Positions 1 through 12,400 of a stretch of 23,609 nt of DNA are shown one piece after another (position 1 is the stretch's first letter; each line of letters starts with the position of its first letter). Under the pieces are notes generated by a model. That model had not been told where the DNA came from. It was given only the letters and a program-made list of their open reading frames with translations, and made no database searches. This DNA comes from Apostichopus parvimensis (Eukaryota > Echinodermata > Holothuroidea > Aspidochirotida > Stichopodidae). The position numbers and the translations under genes are program-made. The stretch lies in contig KN889450.1 in assembly GCA_000934455.1 (NCBI GenBank), positions 17,166 to 40,774 of the forward strand, given 5' to 3'.

Positions 1-75
1 TGCACGAATTTCTTGTCCTCTGGAAATTTGGGGGGGCAGTCTGCCCCCCCGCCTCGTACGCCTATGTCTCCAGCA
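1..75. repeat. End of a G/C-run transposon remnant
   Basis: Facing runs of seven Gs and seven Cs are followed by CCTCGTACGCCTATG. This resembles the ends of the element at 18553-18904, which has G-run and C-run blocks and a GCGTAGG/CCTACGC terminus. It is probably the right end of a related non-autonomous DNA transposon cut by the window edge. The rest of 76-193 is intron with a short CA run and no coding signal. Confidence 0.3.
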
Positions 76-193
76 ACTATTGAGGTTTATTGTGTTGTCC
101 CTTTAGAAGAAGTGATCATTATTGTGGTATTTTTGTGCTATAAACTAAAACACACACACACAATTTGTCTTTTCTTTGGGGTAAACAATCTAG

Positions 194-454
194 TCCATGG
201 GGAGCCTGAAGGAACGGATCGTAGACTGGCTGAAAGGCCTTGCCCTTTGGACGAGTTCTATTAAAACAATAGAGGGCAACTTTGGCAGCAGCGTGACTTC
301 TTTCTTCATCCTCCTTCGTTGGTTACTCTTCCTGAACATCATCGTCTTTCTCCTCACCTTCCTCCTCATCGTGGTCCCAGAGTTGTTTTATCGGTACCCG
401 GATAACCGGCCGGTACATCAGGATTTCACCGCTTTGGATCTCTTAACTGGCGGG
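194..454 (+). CDS. TMC exon A: juxtamembrane segment, TM1 and start of first extracellular loop
   Basis: This is the first exon visible, residues 1-87. It reads from a codon right after an acceptor (TAG at 191-193) and ends at GGG before donor GTGCGT. It encodes an amphipathic stretch, then W..SIKTIEGNFGSSVTSFF, RWLLFLN and a long hydrophobic TM1, ending in ALDLLTGG. An ATG at 197 is the second codon. It could be an alternative start, but TMC proteins usually have a substantial N-terminal domain, so an internal exon is more likely. Confidence 0.9.
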
Positions 455-3400
455 GTGCGTTTTTATCAATTTAATCTCTCTCTGATAGGAGAAATCATTA
501 TCAAAACAACTGATTAAAAACTATGGGTAAATTAAACCTTCTTGAGTGGGCAGTGTCTCGGCAGTAGTCCGTATCAAGCTTGAAACCAACAGATGTTCTC
601 TCAACTGTTTGGTCGAGGTCAATAGGTCATTTGAGGTCAACTGAGGTGAAAGTCTGTAGACCTTGTAAACATGAAAACCTATCATGTAAACATGATGAGT
701 AAAGCTTTGAGTTATATACTTGCCATGCATAGCCACCTCCTCGAACACAGTAATCTTATTTTCTGCGAAGAGGTCAAAGGTCATTTCAGGTCAACTGAGA
801 TGAAAGACTGTAGACCTTGTAAACATGAAAACCTGTCATGTAAACATGACGAGTAAAGCTTTGAGTTATATACTTGCCATGCCTAGCCACCTCCTCGAAC
901 ACAGTCATCTTATTTTCTGCGAAGGGGTCAAAGGTCATTTGATGTCAAGTCAATATTCAAAACCTTTTGTAAACATGATAATTACATAAATATACCATGG
1001 AAAAGCTTGATATGCAGATCCACTTGGATAGGAGAACGTTGCTGATTACTTCAGCTGTCAACAATGGTCAAAACTTAAAAATCTTGTTTGCAGTGTTACA
1101 GTAAATATTCTCATAGAAACAATGCAAGGAATCATAAGTTCTTGTTTATTTATTTTTCTTGCAATATTTCTACATATTTCAATTCTTTGACTCTTTCATG
1201 CAATTTTTGCACACATTGTGTCGATTCTGCATAGTGAAATACTGCTAAAAGGCAACTTTTTGGTGATATATTTTTGCAAAGTACCAGTACTTTGGAAACA
1301 CTTTGAATAATTGGTATACTCCTACTGTACAACTGTGAATCATAACTGCATGAAACAGCAATAATATGCGTTTAGTATTTCATTTTACCAGCTTAAGGAC
1401 TCTTTGTGATGTCTGATCCTGGTTTCCAAATATAAGTTGAAATTTTTTGGGGGCCTTTGTTTGCTTTTTGTTTGCTTGAAGAATGAAAAATAAGTAGTAT
1501 GTGATCTTGCCATATCCCCCCCTCCCTTTGTATTCTTCTTGTAAATAATAGAAAAAGACAAAACAATTGAATCAAAAGAAATAAAGCATTGTTCAATCTG
1601 TTTTGTGGCATTGACTGGTGTTCAAACTACCATAAAACTGTTTTAAACAATTGCCTAACACTGCAGTTTTTTTTGCCTCGTAATCAAAATTCAGTCAGGT
1701 GTACAGGGAATAATTTAGTGTACAAGTCTGCATACCAGTTTTGAAGGCAGTCACCTTTGTCCCATATAAACTACTATGGTTGCCGTGTACAAACACCTGC
1801 TATACATGTTTGCATTTGTATAGCGATTTGCCAAGTCTGCATAGCATTTTGCGATGGGATAACGAATAAATTATTTGCTGGTGTGTAGACGAGGGCGTTG
1901 AGTTAATGTCTTATTCGTATCAGCGTAAAACGCACTTTAAATGTGTACAGTAAAGAATAGTCGAGGGCTAATTTACTTTTCGACTGTTGAAAGATGGAAC
2001 ATGTAGTTTTATGTAGATTGCTAGCCCTTTGCCCAGTTTAAGACTTTCTTTATAAAACTAGATATCTGTTGTTTCACTAAACTCAGTTCCACTAAATTTT
2101 GTGCCCATACATTTGCATACCAGAGACTACATGGAAATACTACCAGCATTCTCTTGAAGGTGAAGGAGAAAAGAAGGGGAAGGGGTGGGAGGGTAGTGGG
2201 AGGGGGCCAGGGGGGTTTGGAGGAGAATTAATCCAAAGGAAAAACACATGAATGCTCAGCAGTATAACTCAAGAATTGATATAGTTGGTAATATTCTATA
2301 AAAGTATAAGGTAGGCTGGAAATCTCTTCAATAGTAGTTGTATGTGGGGTTTCATTTGGTTGGATCAAACCTCCAGCTCTTGGGAAGTTGTTGTTTATTT
2401 TTATGATAAAAAAGAATGATCTAGAAGTCTGTATATCTTTGTTCAAGAATTCACAATTTCTATGTTAATTTTATTTTATAATGTTATATAATTGAGGCCA
2501 AATTCAAAATTTCAAGATATTTTCTGACAGAAAACAAAAAGTTAATTTGGATTGTCCCATAAAGTATATTTGACGCTATTTTCATCATATTGGGCATGTT
2601 ACATGTTATTTCTGTATATTTATTCCATCAGGGCTGGCTGGCTAATTCAACATTGTTCTACGGATCATACACAAACCAGGACAACTACAATATCCCGCTC
2701 GCCTACCTCCTGGTGTATTCTGTATGTTACATCCTAATTCTGGTGGTTCTCATAAAGAGGTTAGTCAAGCAGCCATAAGTATGTATGTATTTTAGATCCT
2801 CCTGCAAGCAGGAACTCGCGAAGAAGCCATCATTGGCTTATCAAAGCCGCAAGCTGACCGAAGTCAGTCTCTTAGATTCATATTTAACGTCCATGATCAT
2901 GAATTGTCAATTTTCAACAACTCTGTAACTGGACGACATACATTACTCTTGGAGTGACTTGAACTTGGGACCTTATGATTGAAAGGCACCAGCGTTAACC
3001 ACTCAGCTAACACTCCACAACACACATATAGTGTCTGGTCTGGCATTCGATAGGCATGCTCAATGCTATTTCTGGTAAATTTATTCTCTATCTCAGAACA
3101 GGTTTTTTAGTTAAATTTAATCAGGTTTTAGTAACTTTAGCCACAAAATTAATTTTCATATTGTTGGAGACTGTTCAGAAACACTGCTATCGGTCCTATA
3201 TCAGTCCAGGTTTTATTTCTATGCTACTTCTGATCTCTGAGAAACTACCATTTAAACATTACTGAGTTTCTAAAAGGATTGGAATACAAAGTCAAACACA
3301 CAGACCACTACAGTATTTATTTATTGTTTTGCCACAAAAGTACAAAGTGGGAGGAAGTCTTCCATAAAGCTTGAAAGCTTAACAATGTGGAAGACTCCCT

Positions 3401-6400
3401 GAAGAAAGAAAAGAAAAGAAAAGAAAAGAAAAAAAAATGTATATATGTGTATAAATACATATACATTACTGAGTTTCTAAAAGGATTGGAATACAAAGTC
3501 AAACACACAGACCACTACAGTATTTATTTATTGTTTTGCCACAAAAGTACAAAGTGGGTCGGTGTTTTCGATAGGTTGGTGTTTTTGATAGGTGTTTTCG
3601 ATAGGTGTTACAGTAGGTCGGTGCTTTCGATGCAACACAAGAGTCAATGGGAACACAAGGCTACTATGGCCTCAAATGACATGTGTACACTATATTACAA
3701 ATTTATTAAAGACAAATGGCAGTGAATGTCATTCAAAGGGTATCTTTTGCTGATATGAAGTTAAGATAAAGTGTTATGGTTCAGTTATTGCAACTAATCA
3801 AACAGCGGATTGACGAGGGTTAGGTTAGGGTTAGGTTTAGGGGTTAGGGTAAGGTTTAGGGGTTAGGGTGTGGGTTAGGGTTAGGGTTAACCCGAGGAGC
3901 TGATGTTATCGTCATTCTTGTCTTAAAGGAGCATCCAGAGATTAAGCATAGTTTGGAGGTGAATATCTTGACATCCAGAGTAGCTTTGGAAACTCTGCTA
4001 GTGCCAGATATTTTCTTTTTCCCCCCTGGACTATTACATATCAAGACAAAAATTGCTGCCTTAAGTCGTTTAACGATTGAGGCAAAAATTGTAGAAATTA
4101 TTGAATTCTACTTACTTACACTATGGACGATTTTTCTTGTATCGAATCCTTCTGCTTTTGCTCTCATCATAAGATCAATCTCAAACAAAGGTATGTAGCT
4201 GTTCAATGGAGTACCTCATTTAAAGTACAATAGACACCTAGCCAATTTGACCCAAATTCAGTACATTTATTGTGTGTGTGATAATCTCATTCAAAATCTG
4301 TTGACATTTTTCGGAAAGATCCTTTCGTTTCGAAGATATACACATTTGAAGTTTCGATAAATCTGAGAAACTCATTAAATATGTGCAAACTATGACGTGG
4401 AGTGTTGCACTCATCAAAATGTCTTATTTTAGGGCCTAATTATTAAAGTTATCCCCAAATTACAACGCCACATATATCATTTGAGTAATGTGGTGTTCCT
4501 CTTTTCATGTTTTTTGTTTTTTTTTAATCCTATAGTGAGGGAGATACACTTGGTCAGACTAATATCAGAGTGAGGCCCAAATAACCCTATTTATGATACA
4601 ATACAATACACTACGACACGATGCAATTCGACACAATATACTAAAAAAAGTTCAAGCTGTAATTATATGAGACCATTCACACTACATTCGATATGATACT
4701 GCATAACAAAAAGGATTTTTAACTTTTGTCGTATGATAAATTTTAGCCTTTGAAGACGATCCTGCTAGGATGGAAACGTCAGGCCAACTTACTTTAACAC
4801 ATTCTCCTACACAGGCTCTCTAGTGGATAAGCAGTTTGCTAACACTTTTATTTTATTTTGATTTTAGTAAGATAAATGTGTCAGACTTTTATGTTTTTGA
4901 TTGCTCCAATCAGAGGTAGGAAGCAGGCACTTTATACCTGTAGGCCTATACCAAGCTCTTTTACACTGTTCTGTGCGAATTGCTGACAGGCAAGCAATGA
5001 CTTCCTTTGAAGAAACTCTGGTACTGCAATGTCAAGGTCACCCCTGACATGATACCTTGTTGTGCCAAGGTGTAGGCCTATATACTCTACAACATTGGTA
5101 GGTTGCAAACAAGGTAACAACAAACATTCCCATTATCGCATTAATTTAGGACATGTGGTCTGAACACTTTTGATCGTATGGTATCGTGTCTTAACATGCA
5201 TAGTCTGAACGGTGGTGACTAAATTTCCTTTGAGGGTCTTTGAAAAACTTTTCAGTCGCTTTATACTTTTGTGTAAAAGTAAGTTGGCCTGACGTTTCGA
5301 TCCTAGCAGGATCTTCTTCAGAGGCTAAATGACAAGTACAGTAACAGAAGGGACAAAAACACGCACAGAAAACAGACAGGTTAATGAGCACGGTGAACAC
5401 AATGAGATGGATGAAAGGGGATTATAAGTAGACAATGAATGGTGAGAAGAAAGCAACAGGGAAAGAGGAGAGGTAGGAGATAAACAGTGGAGGGACAAAG
5501 AGAGGATTAAAGGAACAGGGTAGGGAATAAACTGGAGAGGGACAAAGACAGAAAGGTGTGGAGAAAAAAGGAGGGGAAGAGAGCTGTGGGAGGATGAGTG
5601 AAAGGGGGGGGGGGGGAACAAGGGGAGAAGGAGTGGGGGACAGAAGAAAAGTTAGTCATGTCCTTCCTTTATACTTTTGACATTTAGTGACTCCAGTCTA
5701 AACCTATTACAACAACACTTAATCAATATTATTTTCTATGTGGATGTATGCCGCCGCCTCCTGTCAAATAGGTTCTCTGTTTCGTTTCTTGACAGCATAT
5801 CCTCCGCTTATAGGCAATTTTTTGTGACGGGGGATCAGACACATGGATTTTACTCGTCAAAGGTCTTTACGGGATGGGACTTCGGTGTCACGTCAGAGGT
5901 GGCCGCCAAGCTTAACCGTAAGAGCATATATCTGGAGTTAGCCGTGAGTAGTTTTCAAACATTCTCTGTCCCCGATTATCATTTAAACCGTTCTGCTAGT
6001 CTGCGAGGTTTCTTCTTTGTAGAGATGTGAGTAAGTATTAATGTTACATGCACCCATGTATAATGGATGGGTCACGCCAAATCCTTAACTTCTTCATGTT
6101 AGTTCACACAAAGAACTATATTAGTGTACATCTCACATCTGTTAACTGTGATAGTAAAGCTTTACTAGGGGTCCTTGAGGGGGTTGGGGGGGGGTTGTAT
6201 ATCAGCTATGAGGTGTGCTTTTGTTTTGTATAGTTGTATAATATTCTCTGAGTAATCTCACAAGTTGATTTTTTTTTCTAGGGGTAAAAGCTATTTGTCA
6301 TATTTATTCTTTCAATATGATTGAAGAAGTGCAGGGAGGGAAGGGGTGGGAGAATGGGGTGAGAGTCAGTATCATTAGATGTATGATACTTAATGGCATG

Positions 6401-9400
6401 CTGCGTTAACATCTGGACTTTCCTCTCCCGTTCAAAGTTTTCTTACCTATTCTGCTTAAATTTCTAGGAGAACCTCAGCGGAAAAGTGAAGAGAGAAGGT
6501 GTCTCAAAATTCCAAACCTGCAAGCTGTACCTGATTCGAATATTCACAAACCTGGTTGTGTTTGCGATCATTGCCGCTGCTTGTATCCTGATTGTGGCAA
6601 TTTATAACGGCAGTGTCAACACTGTAAGTAAAACCACATGTAGGATATCTTTCATGTGAAGTCAAGAATGTCTTTATCTTATCGTAGATCAGGGATTGTC
6701 AATAGGCGGCCATGGTTCAAATCCGGCCTAAGAAGATTTCATTCCGGCCCGGGAAGCAAAAGTCCTCTGATAATTTAGCACTAATAATGATAACACTCAA
6801 GGCCTGGTAGGCCTGAGCTCCTTATTGGGTCTACTCTGCAGATTGCTCAATCTAAGTATTGATTTTGGTTTTCTCTGGCCCTTTGCACTAGCCAGTGGGT
6901 CTTTCTGGTCCTCGTAGAAAAATTTAAAGGAGCAACTCGTTGGTAGCCTATCCCTTCACATTGAAACACGGACCATTTCAGGGAAATTAGAAAAATTTGA
7001 AAGCAGGTGGTTATTATTGTTTCTACAGTAAATTTTGCTCGCCAGTAAACTATTAATGTTTGTTATGCGTTAATGTCGCAAGGAATGTCTCAAATTAAGT
7101 ATTTTTTTTAACAAACGTCCACATGTATTCAAGTATTACTGCGCTCATCTATGAGGTGTACTACTAAAGCCTAGACTATTTTGCATATAAGAATCGGGCT
7201 ATAGCTGTGGTCACTTAAGGCAAATTATCAGCTAATCGAAAAAAAATTTTTTTTACAAAACAATAAAAGATTGGAGAATGAAACAGTGTTTGTATATAAC
7301 ATTGCCAGTAATATTAACTATTTCGGTTTTGTTGTCTTTTAGAATGTTGGGGAGTTCTTGTCTGAACTAGCGGTTCCACTCTTGGTAGCTGGCTATAATC
7401 TGATTTTGCCGTACATGTTTACTGTCATCACGAACCTTGAGAGATACAAAAATCCCAGAAACGCTCTTTATGTTGCTTTAGGCAGGTAGGTACAACTCTC
7501 AAAAATCAGTTCTTGTGATAATAATTAGGCCTTTCACATGTTCAGTTTTCAGTCATTAGAGAGTGTATGCTTAGTGAAGTGGTGGGGGGGGGGGGGGGAA
7601 GATTAGTGATTGGCTTTGTTTGAATATTTAAACTGGCAACACAATCTTGTTTCCAGTGGCTAAATTGAGGAGTAAAGGCTTGGCATATCACCGAAAAGTG
7701 TGACAATGTTGTGTCTTTGTGTTTTTTCATTTTGGTATCAATACGCCGCCTTGGGGGTGATTGTCTGACTAATTGACTAGTTGTTATTAATGATATTAAA
7801 TGAAATAATAATCCATAGTGGCCTTTTCATAGTCATAGCCCCTACCTTATGCTACCCACCCACCTCTCACCCTCCCCCCCCAAGAATTTTTTCTTAAATT
7901 TCTTAAAATCAGCTCTTTTTGATCATGAAATGTTAAAGAATTTTGTCATTGTCAGGAATCAAAGAAAGTTGTGACAATCTTTTGATAGTTGTTAGACAGA
8001 AGGACATCTATACCTATAAGACTTGATATGTATGAAGAAACAAGTGACATGTCTTTGGTGTCAGACTAAAAACAACTCTCACAGACTGGGTCTGCCTCAA
8101 GGTTTAAAGTATGCATTGTCAGCATTGACCAGCCAGTACCACAAAACATGGTATTGTCTTCTGGGGCCAAGTCTATTTCATGTTTACGTTGTGAATTTTT
8201 CTCTTCAGAGTATTCCTGATGAAAGTCGTCATCCTGGTAACCCTTATCGTGTTCTGGCTGCGACAGGTGAACAACTGCGACGTAGATTCGTGCGAGGTAA
8301 GAAAACCTGGAAAGCAGGAAAAGAATGTTTTGTTTTTCTTGTGTAACATTGAAAAAGTCAAATATTCTGACACTTAATGCGTGATTTGTTTCTTGTACTG
8401 ATATTATAACAAATAGATCACCTAGAGAAATCCAACTAAAACCAAGACAGCGAAAGTAGCTTAGAAGCATTTTGGTGGTTTTGGCATGTAATTTCTTGCA
8501 ATAATAAACTAAAAAATAAGCAAGTGTACTTGAAGACATTGTGTACAGTGATATGAAATTTGGCAAGAAATCACCAAGCCTTATTAGGCCATCTGGTTTG
8601 TCCATATACTATACTCTCATAATTCTCTTTATTTATTATTCTGTTTTTACCTCTTTTCTTTGGCAGTGTTGGGAAACTTTTGCAGGGCAAGAAATTTACA
8701 AGTTGGTCATTATTGACTTCTTGGTTCAGTTTGTAGCCACCGGTCTTGGAGAGCTCATCTTTGCGTAAGTTTTGCACTTCAAACAAATTCTATAAATTAA
8801 GCGTGTTTTTAATGGCAATATTGTTGGTTTTAACTAAATTCAGCTCTATAGTTTTTCTTTTTTTTCCCTTCTGGTATGGCTTCATCACTTTGTAGATCAA
8901 GTTAAAGATGTCTACAGTATGTTGGTTTTAATCCTTTCGTTCTTTTTGGTTTGTTTAGGAGAATATTTTCACTATTTCCTTCTGCACTTTGCAGATCAAG
9001 TTAAAATGACTGTCTACAATATAATCTCTCAACAGAAGTTAATGAAGTCAAATTTAATGTAACAAATTTGTCATTATTTTTTCTTTCCATTTCAACCATT
9101 TCCTTTCTGTTGGTTTCCCATAATTTCTCATATTTGTCTGCCCATGCCAGAAAAGTCTACCAAAACCCTGTTTGATCTAAGCCTTTTTACTAAACTTCTT
9201 TTTTCGTGGGTTTTCTTCAATTTTATCTGATTTTAGGATTATGAGGAAATTCTGCTTCAAGGGACTTACGTCACCCGAGTTCAACATTGCAAGGAATACC
9301 ATGGATTTGATTCAGTCACAGGCTTATACATGGTAAGTCATTCAGACGATATTTAGCGTGACCCAACCACGTGTCCACGCACAGCAAACTTTTACGTTGC

Positions 9401-12400
9401 TAAGGTTAAGTGATGTACATGATCCAGACACGTGCCCATACAAATTACTATGTACTTAAGGAGTAGGTGATAAACTTGTCCCAGCCACACGTCTGCACAT
9501 GTTAAGGTTAAGTTTCTATTAAGGTTAAGTGATAAACTTGAACCAGTCACAGATTATTAGGGTGTTAAGGTTAAGTGATAAACTTGATCCAGTCACAGAT
9601 TATTATGTTGTTAGGTTTCAGTGATAAATTTGATCCAGTCACAGATTATTTGGTTGTTAAGGTTCAGTGATAGACTTGATCCAGTCACAGATTATTAGGT
9701 TGTTAAGGTTAAGTGATAAACTTGATCCAGTCGCAGATTATTAGGTTGTTAAGGTTCAGTGATAAACTTGATCCAGTCACATATTATTAGGTTGTTAAGG
9801 TTCAGTGATAAAGTTGATCCAGTCACAGATTATTAGGTTGTTAATTTTCATTGATACACTTGATCAAGTCACAGATTATTAGTTTGTTAGGTTTCAGTGA
9901 AAGACTTTATCCAATCACAGATTATTAGGTTGTTAAGGTTAAGTGATAAATTTGATCCAGTCACAGATTATTAGGTTGTTAAGGTTAAGTGATAAACTTG
10001 ATCCAATCACAGATTATTAGGTTGTTAAGGTTAAGTGATAGATTGATCCAGTCACAGATCATTAGGTTGTTAAGGTTCAGTGATAGACTTGATCCAGTCA
10101 CAGATTATTAGGTTGTTAAGGTTCAGTGCTAAACTTGATCCAGTCACAGATTATTAGGTTGTTAATTTTCAGTGATAGACTTGATCCAGTCAAATGCCTA
10201 TACAAATTATTAGGTTGTTTATGAGTAAGTGATTTGATTTGACCAAACCAAATGCTCTCACTAATCGTTAGGTTGTCAACTTGTGAATGATATATGATAT
10301 ATTCATTCAATAAGTTCACACAATTGGAAGGTCACTTTGCAACTGCCTACATATAACTTATAATTATTGGTGGTTTATATTCATGTTTTTAAGATGGTTC
10401 GATCAATTAGAAGACACCATCCCAGTAGATATCATATGTAAAGTATATATCAGGATATTGTTACCAGACTAGGCCTTAAAACTGAATTCAGACCATGGGG
10501 TGTTTAAAACTGGTTATCAATTAAGACATAACCATGTGAAGACATGGATGCCACACATTTGTCACAGCTATAGACAAATTTATAATGGAGGGAGAAGGTG
10601 ATGTTAAAGTAGCATGATATTTTACTTTGTCATTGGTGCTGTTTGCGTGTATCAAACTGTTTATTTTTGATAATCTCAAACATGTTTCAGGACATCTTTT
10701 ATATCTTATTTTTCAGGATTGGAATGTATTTCTCACCGCTTCTTATGGCCCTCTGCATCATCAAGATAATTATCACATTCTATGTCAAGAGGGTATGAAA
10801 TTATATTCTTACATTCTTAGCATGCAAATACTATCAAGATTCTTTCTTTTCATTTGTCCTTTTTTCATTTTTTGTTAGATTTCAGATATTGCACATATAA
10901 ATATATATTATCGGTGGAGTACCGTACATTTTCTCTTTTCGATACCCACCCTCTGGAGGCCAACCTTCAATATGTCTTTGTACCTCATATCCTCAGCATA
11001 TATGTAATAGCACTATTACTGGTGTGCAGTTTGGTCACATGATCTCATGTATAACTTTACCCCATTTTCATTTCTCATGTTAATAATCTCCTTTTTTTTT
11101 TTGGTCCTTCTCATTTTAAAGGCTCAATCTTACAATTGAGTCCATTCTGAGTATCCAAACCTATTTTGGTAGCTAACTTGCTTCCCTCTCTCTCGCCTAT
11201 TTTCAGACAAGTGTCCTATACAACTGTACACCGTCCAACCAGGCCTGGAAAGCTTCACTCACAAAGACAGTCTTCCTTATCATTCTGTTTGTGTTCTTTG
11301 CTATTTGTGGTTTCTCTGTGGGGTACATAATTGTACAGTGAGTCACTTACTATCCTATAGATCTAGTAGGAATGCTAGTATGAATGCTAGTATGAATGTG
11401 AAGGCTATTGTGGGATATGATTCTATTTGTGCTTTCACTATGAATACTAGTTGTGCATAGAGTGGGGGTGCTATTTTTGTATGGAGTATGGATGCTATTT
11501 GTGTATAGAGTGTGGATGCTATTTGTGTACAGTAAAGAGTATGGATGCTATTTGTGTATAGAATATAGATGCTATTTGTGTATGGAGTGTGGGTGCTATT
11601 TGTGTATGGAGTATGGATGCTATTTGTGTATGGAGTGTGTGCATGTTATTTGTGTATGGTGTAGGAATGTTATTTTTATGAATGCTATTTTGCATTTGTG
11701 TAAGGGATATATGAACTATATTTGTGTATAAAATGTGGATACTACTTGTGTATAGATTAAGAATGTTACTTTTGTATGGGTTATTATTAAATCATATTTG
11801 CATATGGTGTAAGAATGCTGTTTGTGTTTGGAGGATGAATACTATTTGTCTTACCCACATGTTGACGCTATTTGAATAAGGAGTGTGGATGCTATTTGTG
11901 TATGGAATATGGACGCTATCTCTGTTTCGAATGTGAATGCTATGTGTGTATGGAGTATTATTGCTATTTTTTTTTCTGGAGAAAGGATTGTATACATGGC
12001 ATAGTTATGCTATTTGTACATGGCATTGAAATGATGTTTGTATTAGGCTAATGACAACTATATATGTATGGATACTACCTGTGTATGAAATATGAATGTT
12101 ATCCGTGCGTGGATTATAACTGTTATTTGCGTATGGTGTAGAAATTCTATATGTCTATCACTTCTCGTCATATTGTCTCTGTCTCTTCTTAATCTTAGTC
12201 ATCCATTCAGATGCAGTATGGATTGTTTTTATCCTTGATATTCAAATTTATAATTGTTTGGTCAGGTTCATCAGGTTTCTTTGCCCTGTCCAGCCTTTAT
12301 CACAATATGCCCCTGTAGATGCAGTATTATGATTGCTGTTTGTGATGTCCCACCTTGGTCATTAGTACTTAGCACAGTTTCAGTATGAACACACTTTTGG

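Noticed and set aside
3953..4198. Open frame with good codon length within intron B-C
   Set aside because: It does not fit the TMC protein: exons B and C join directly with a shared serine codon and continuous family sequence, leaving no room for it. No other family match is seen.
5325..5621. Ser/Leu/Pro-rich open frame on the minus strand
   Set aside because: It is the complement of a polypurine tract; the repeated Ser, Pro and Leu residues are a composition effect.
8066..8605. The longest open frame in the window, 179 codons on the minus strand
   Set aside because: It overlaps TMC exon F and its flanks on the opposite strand, has no recognisable domain, and the exon's + frame is secured by phase and motif.
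9355..10230. Possible CRISPR-like array of regular 46-bp repeats
   Set aside because: The units are head-to-tail with no unique spacers and lie in an animal intron; it is a minisatellite.
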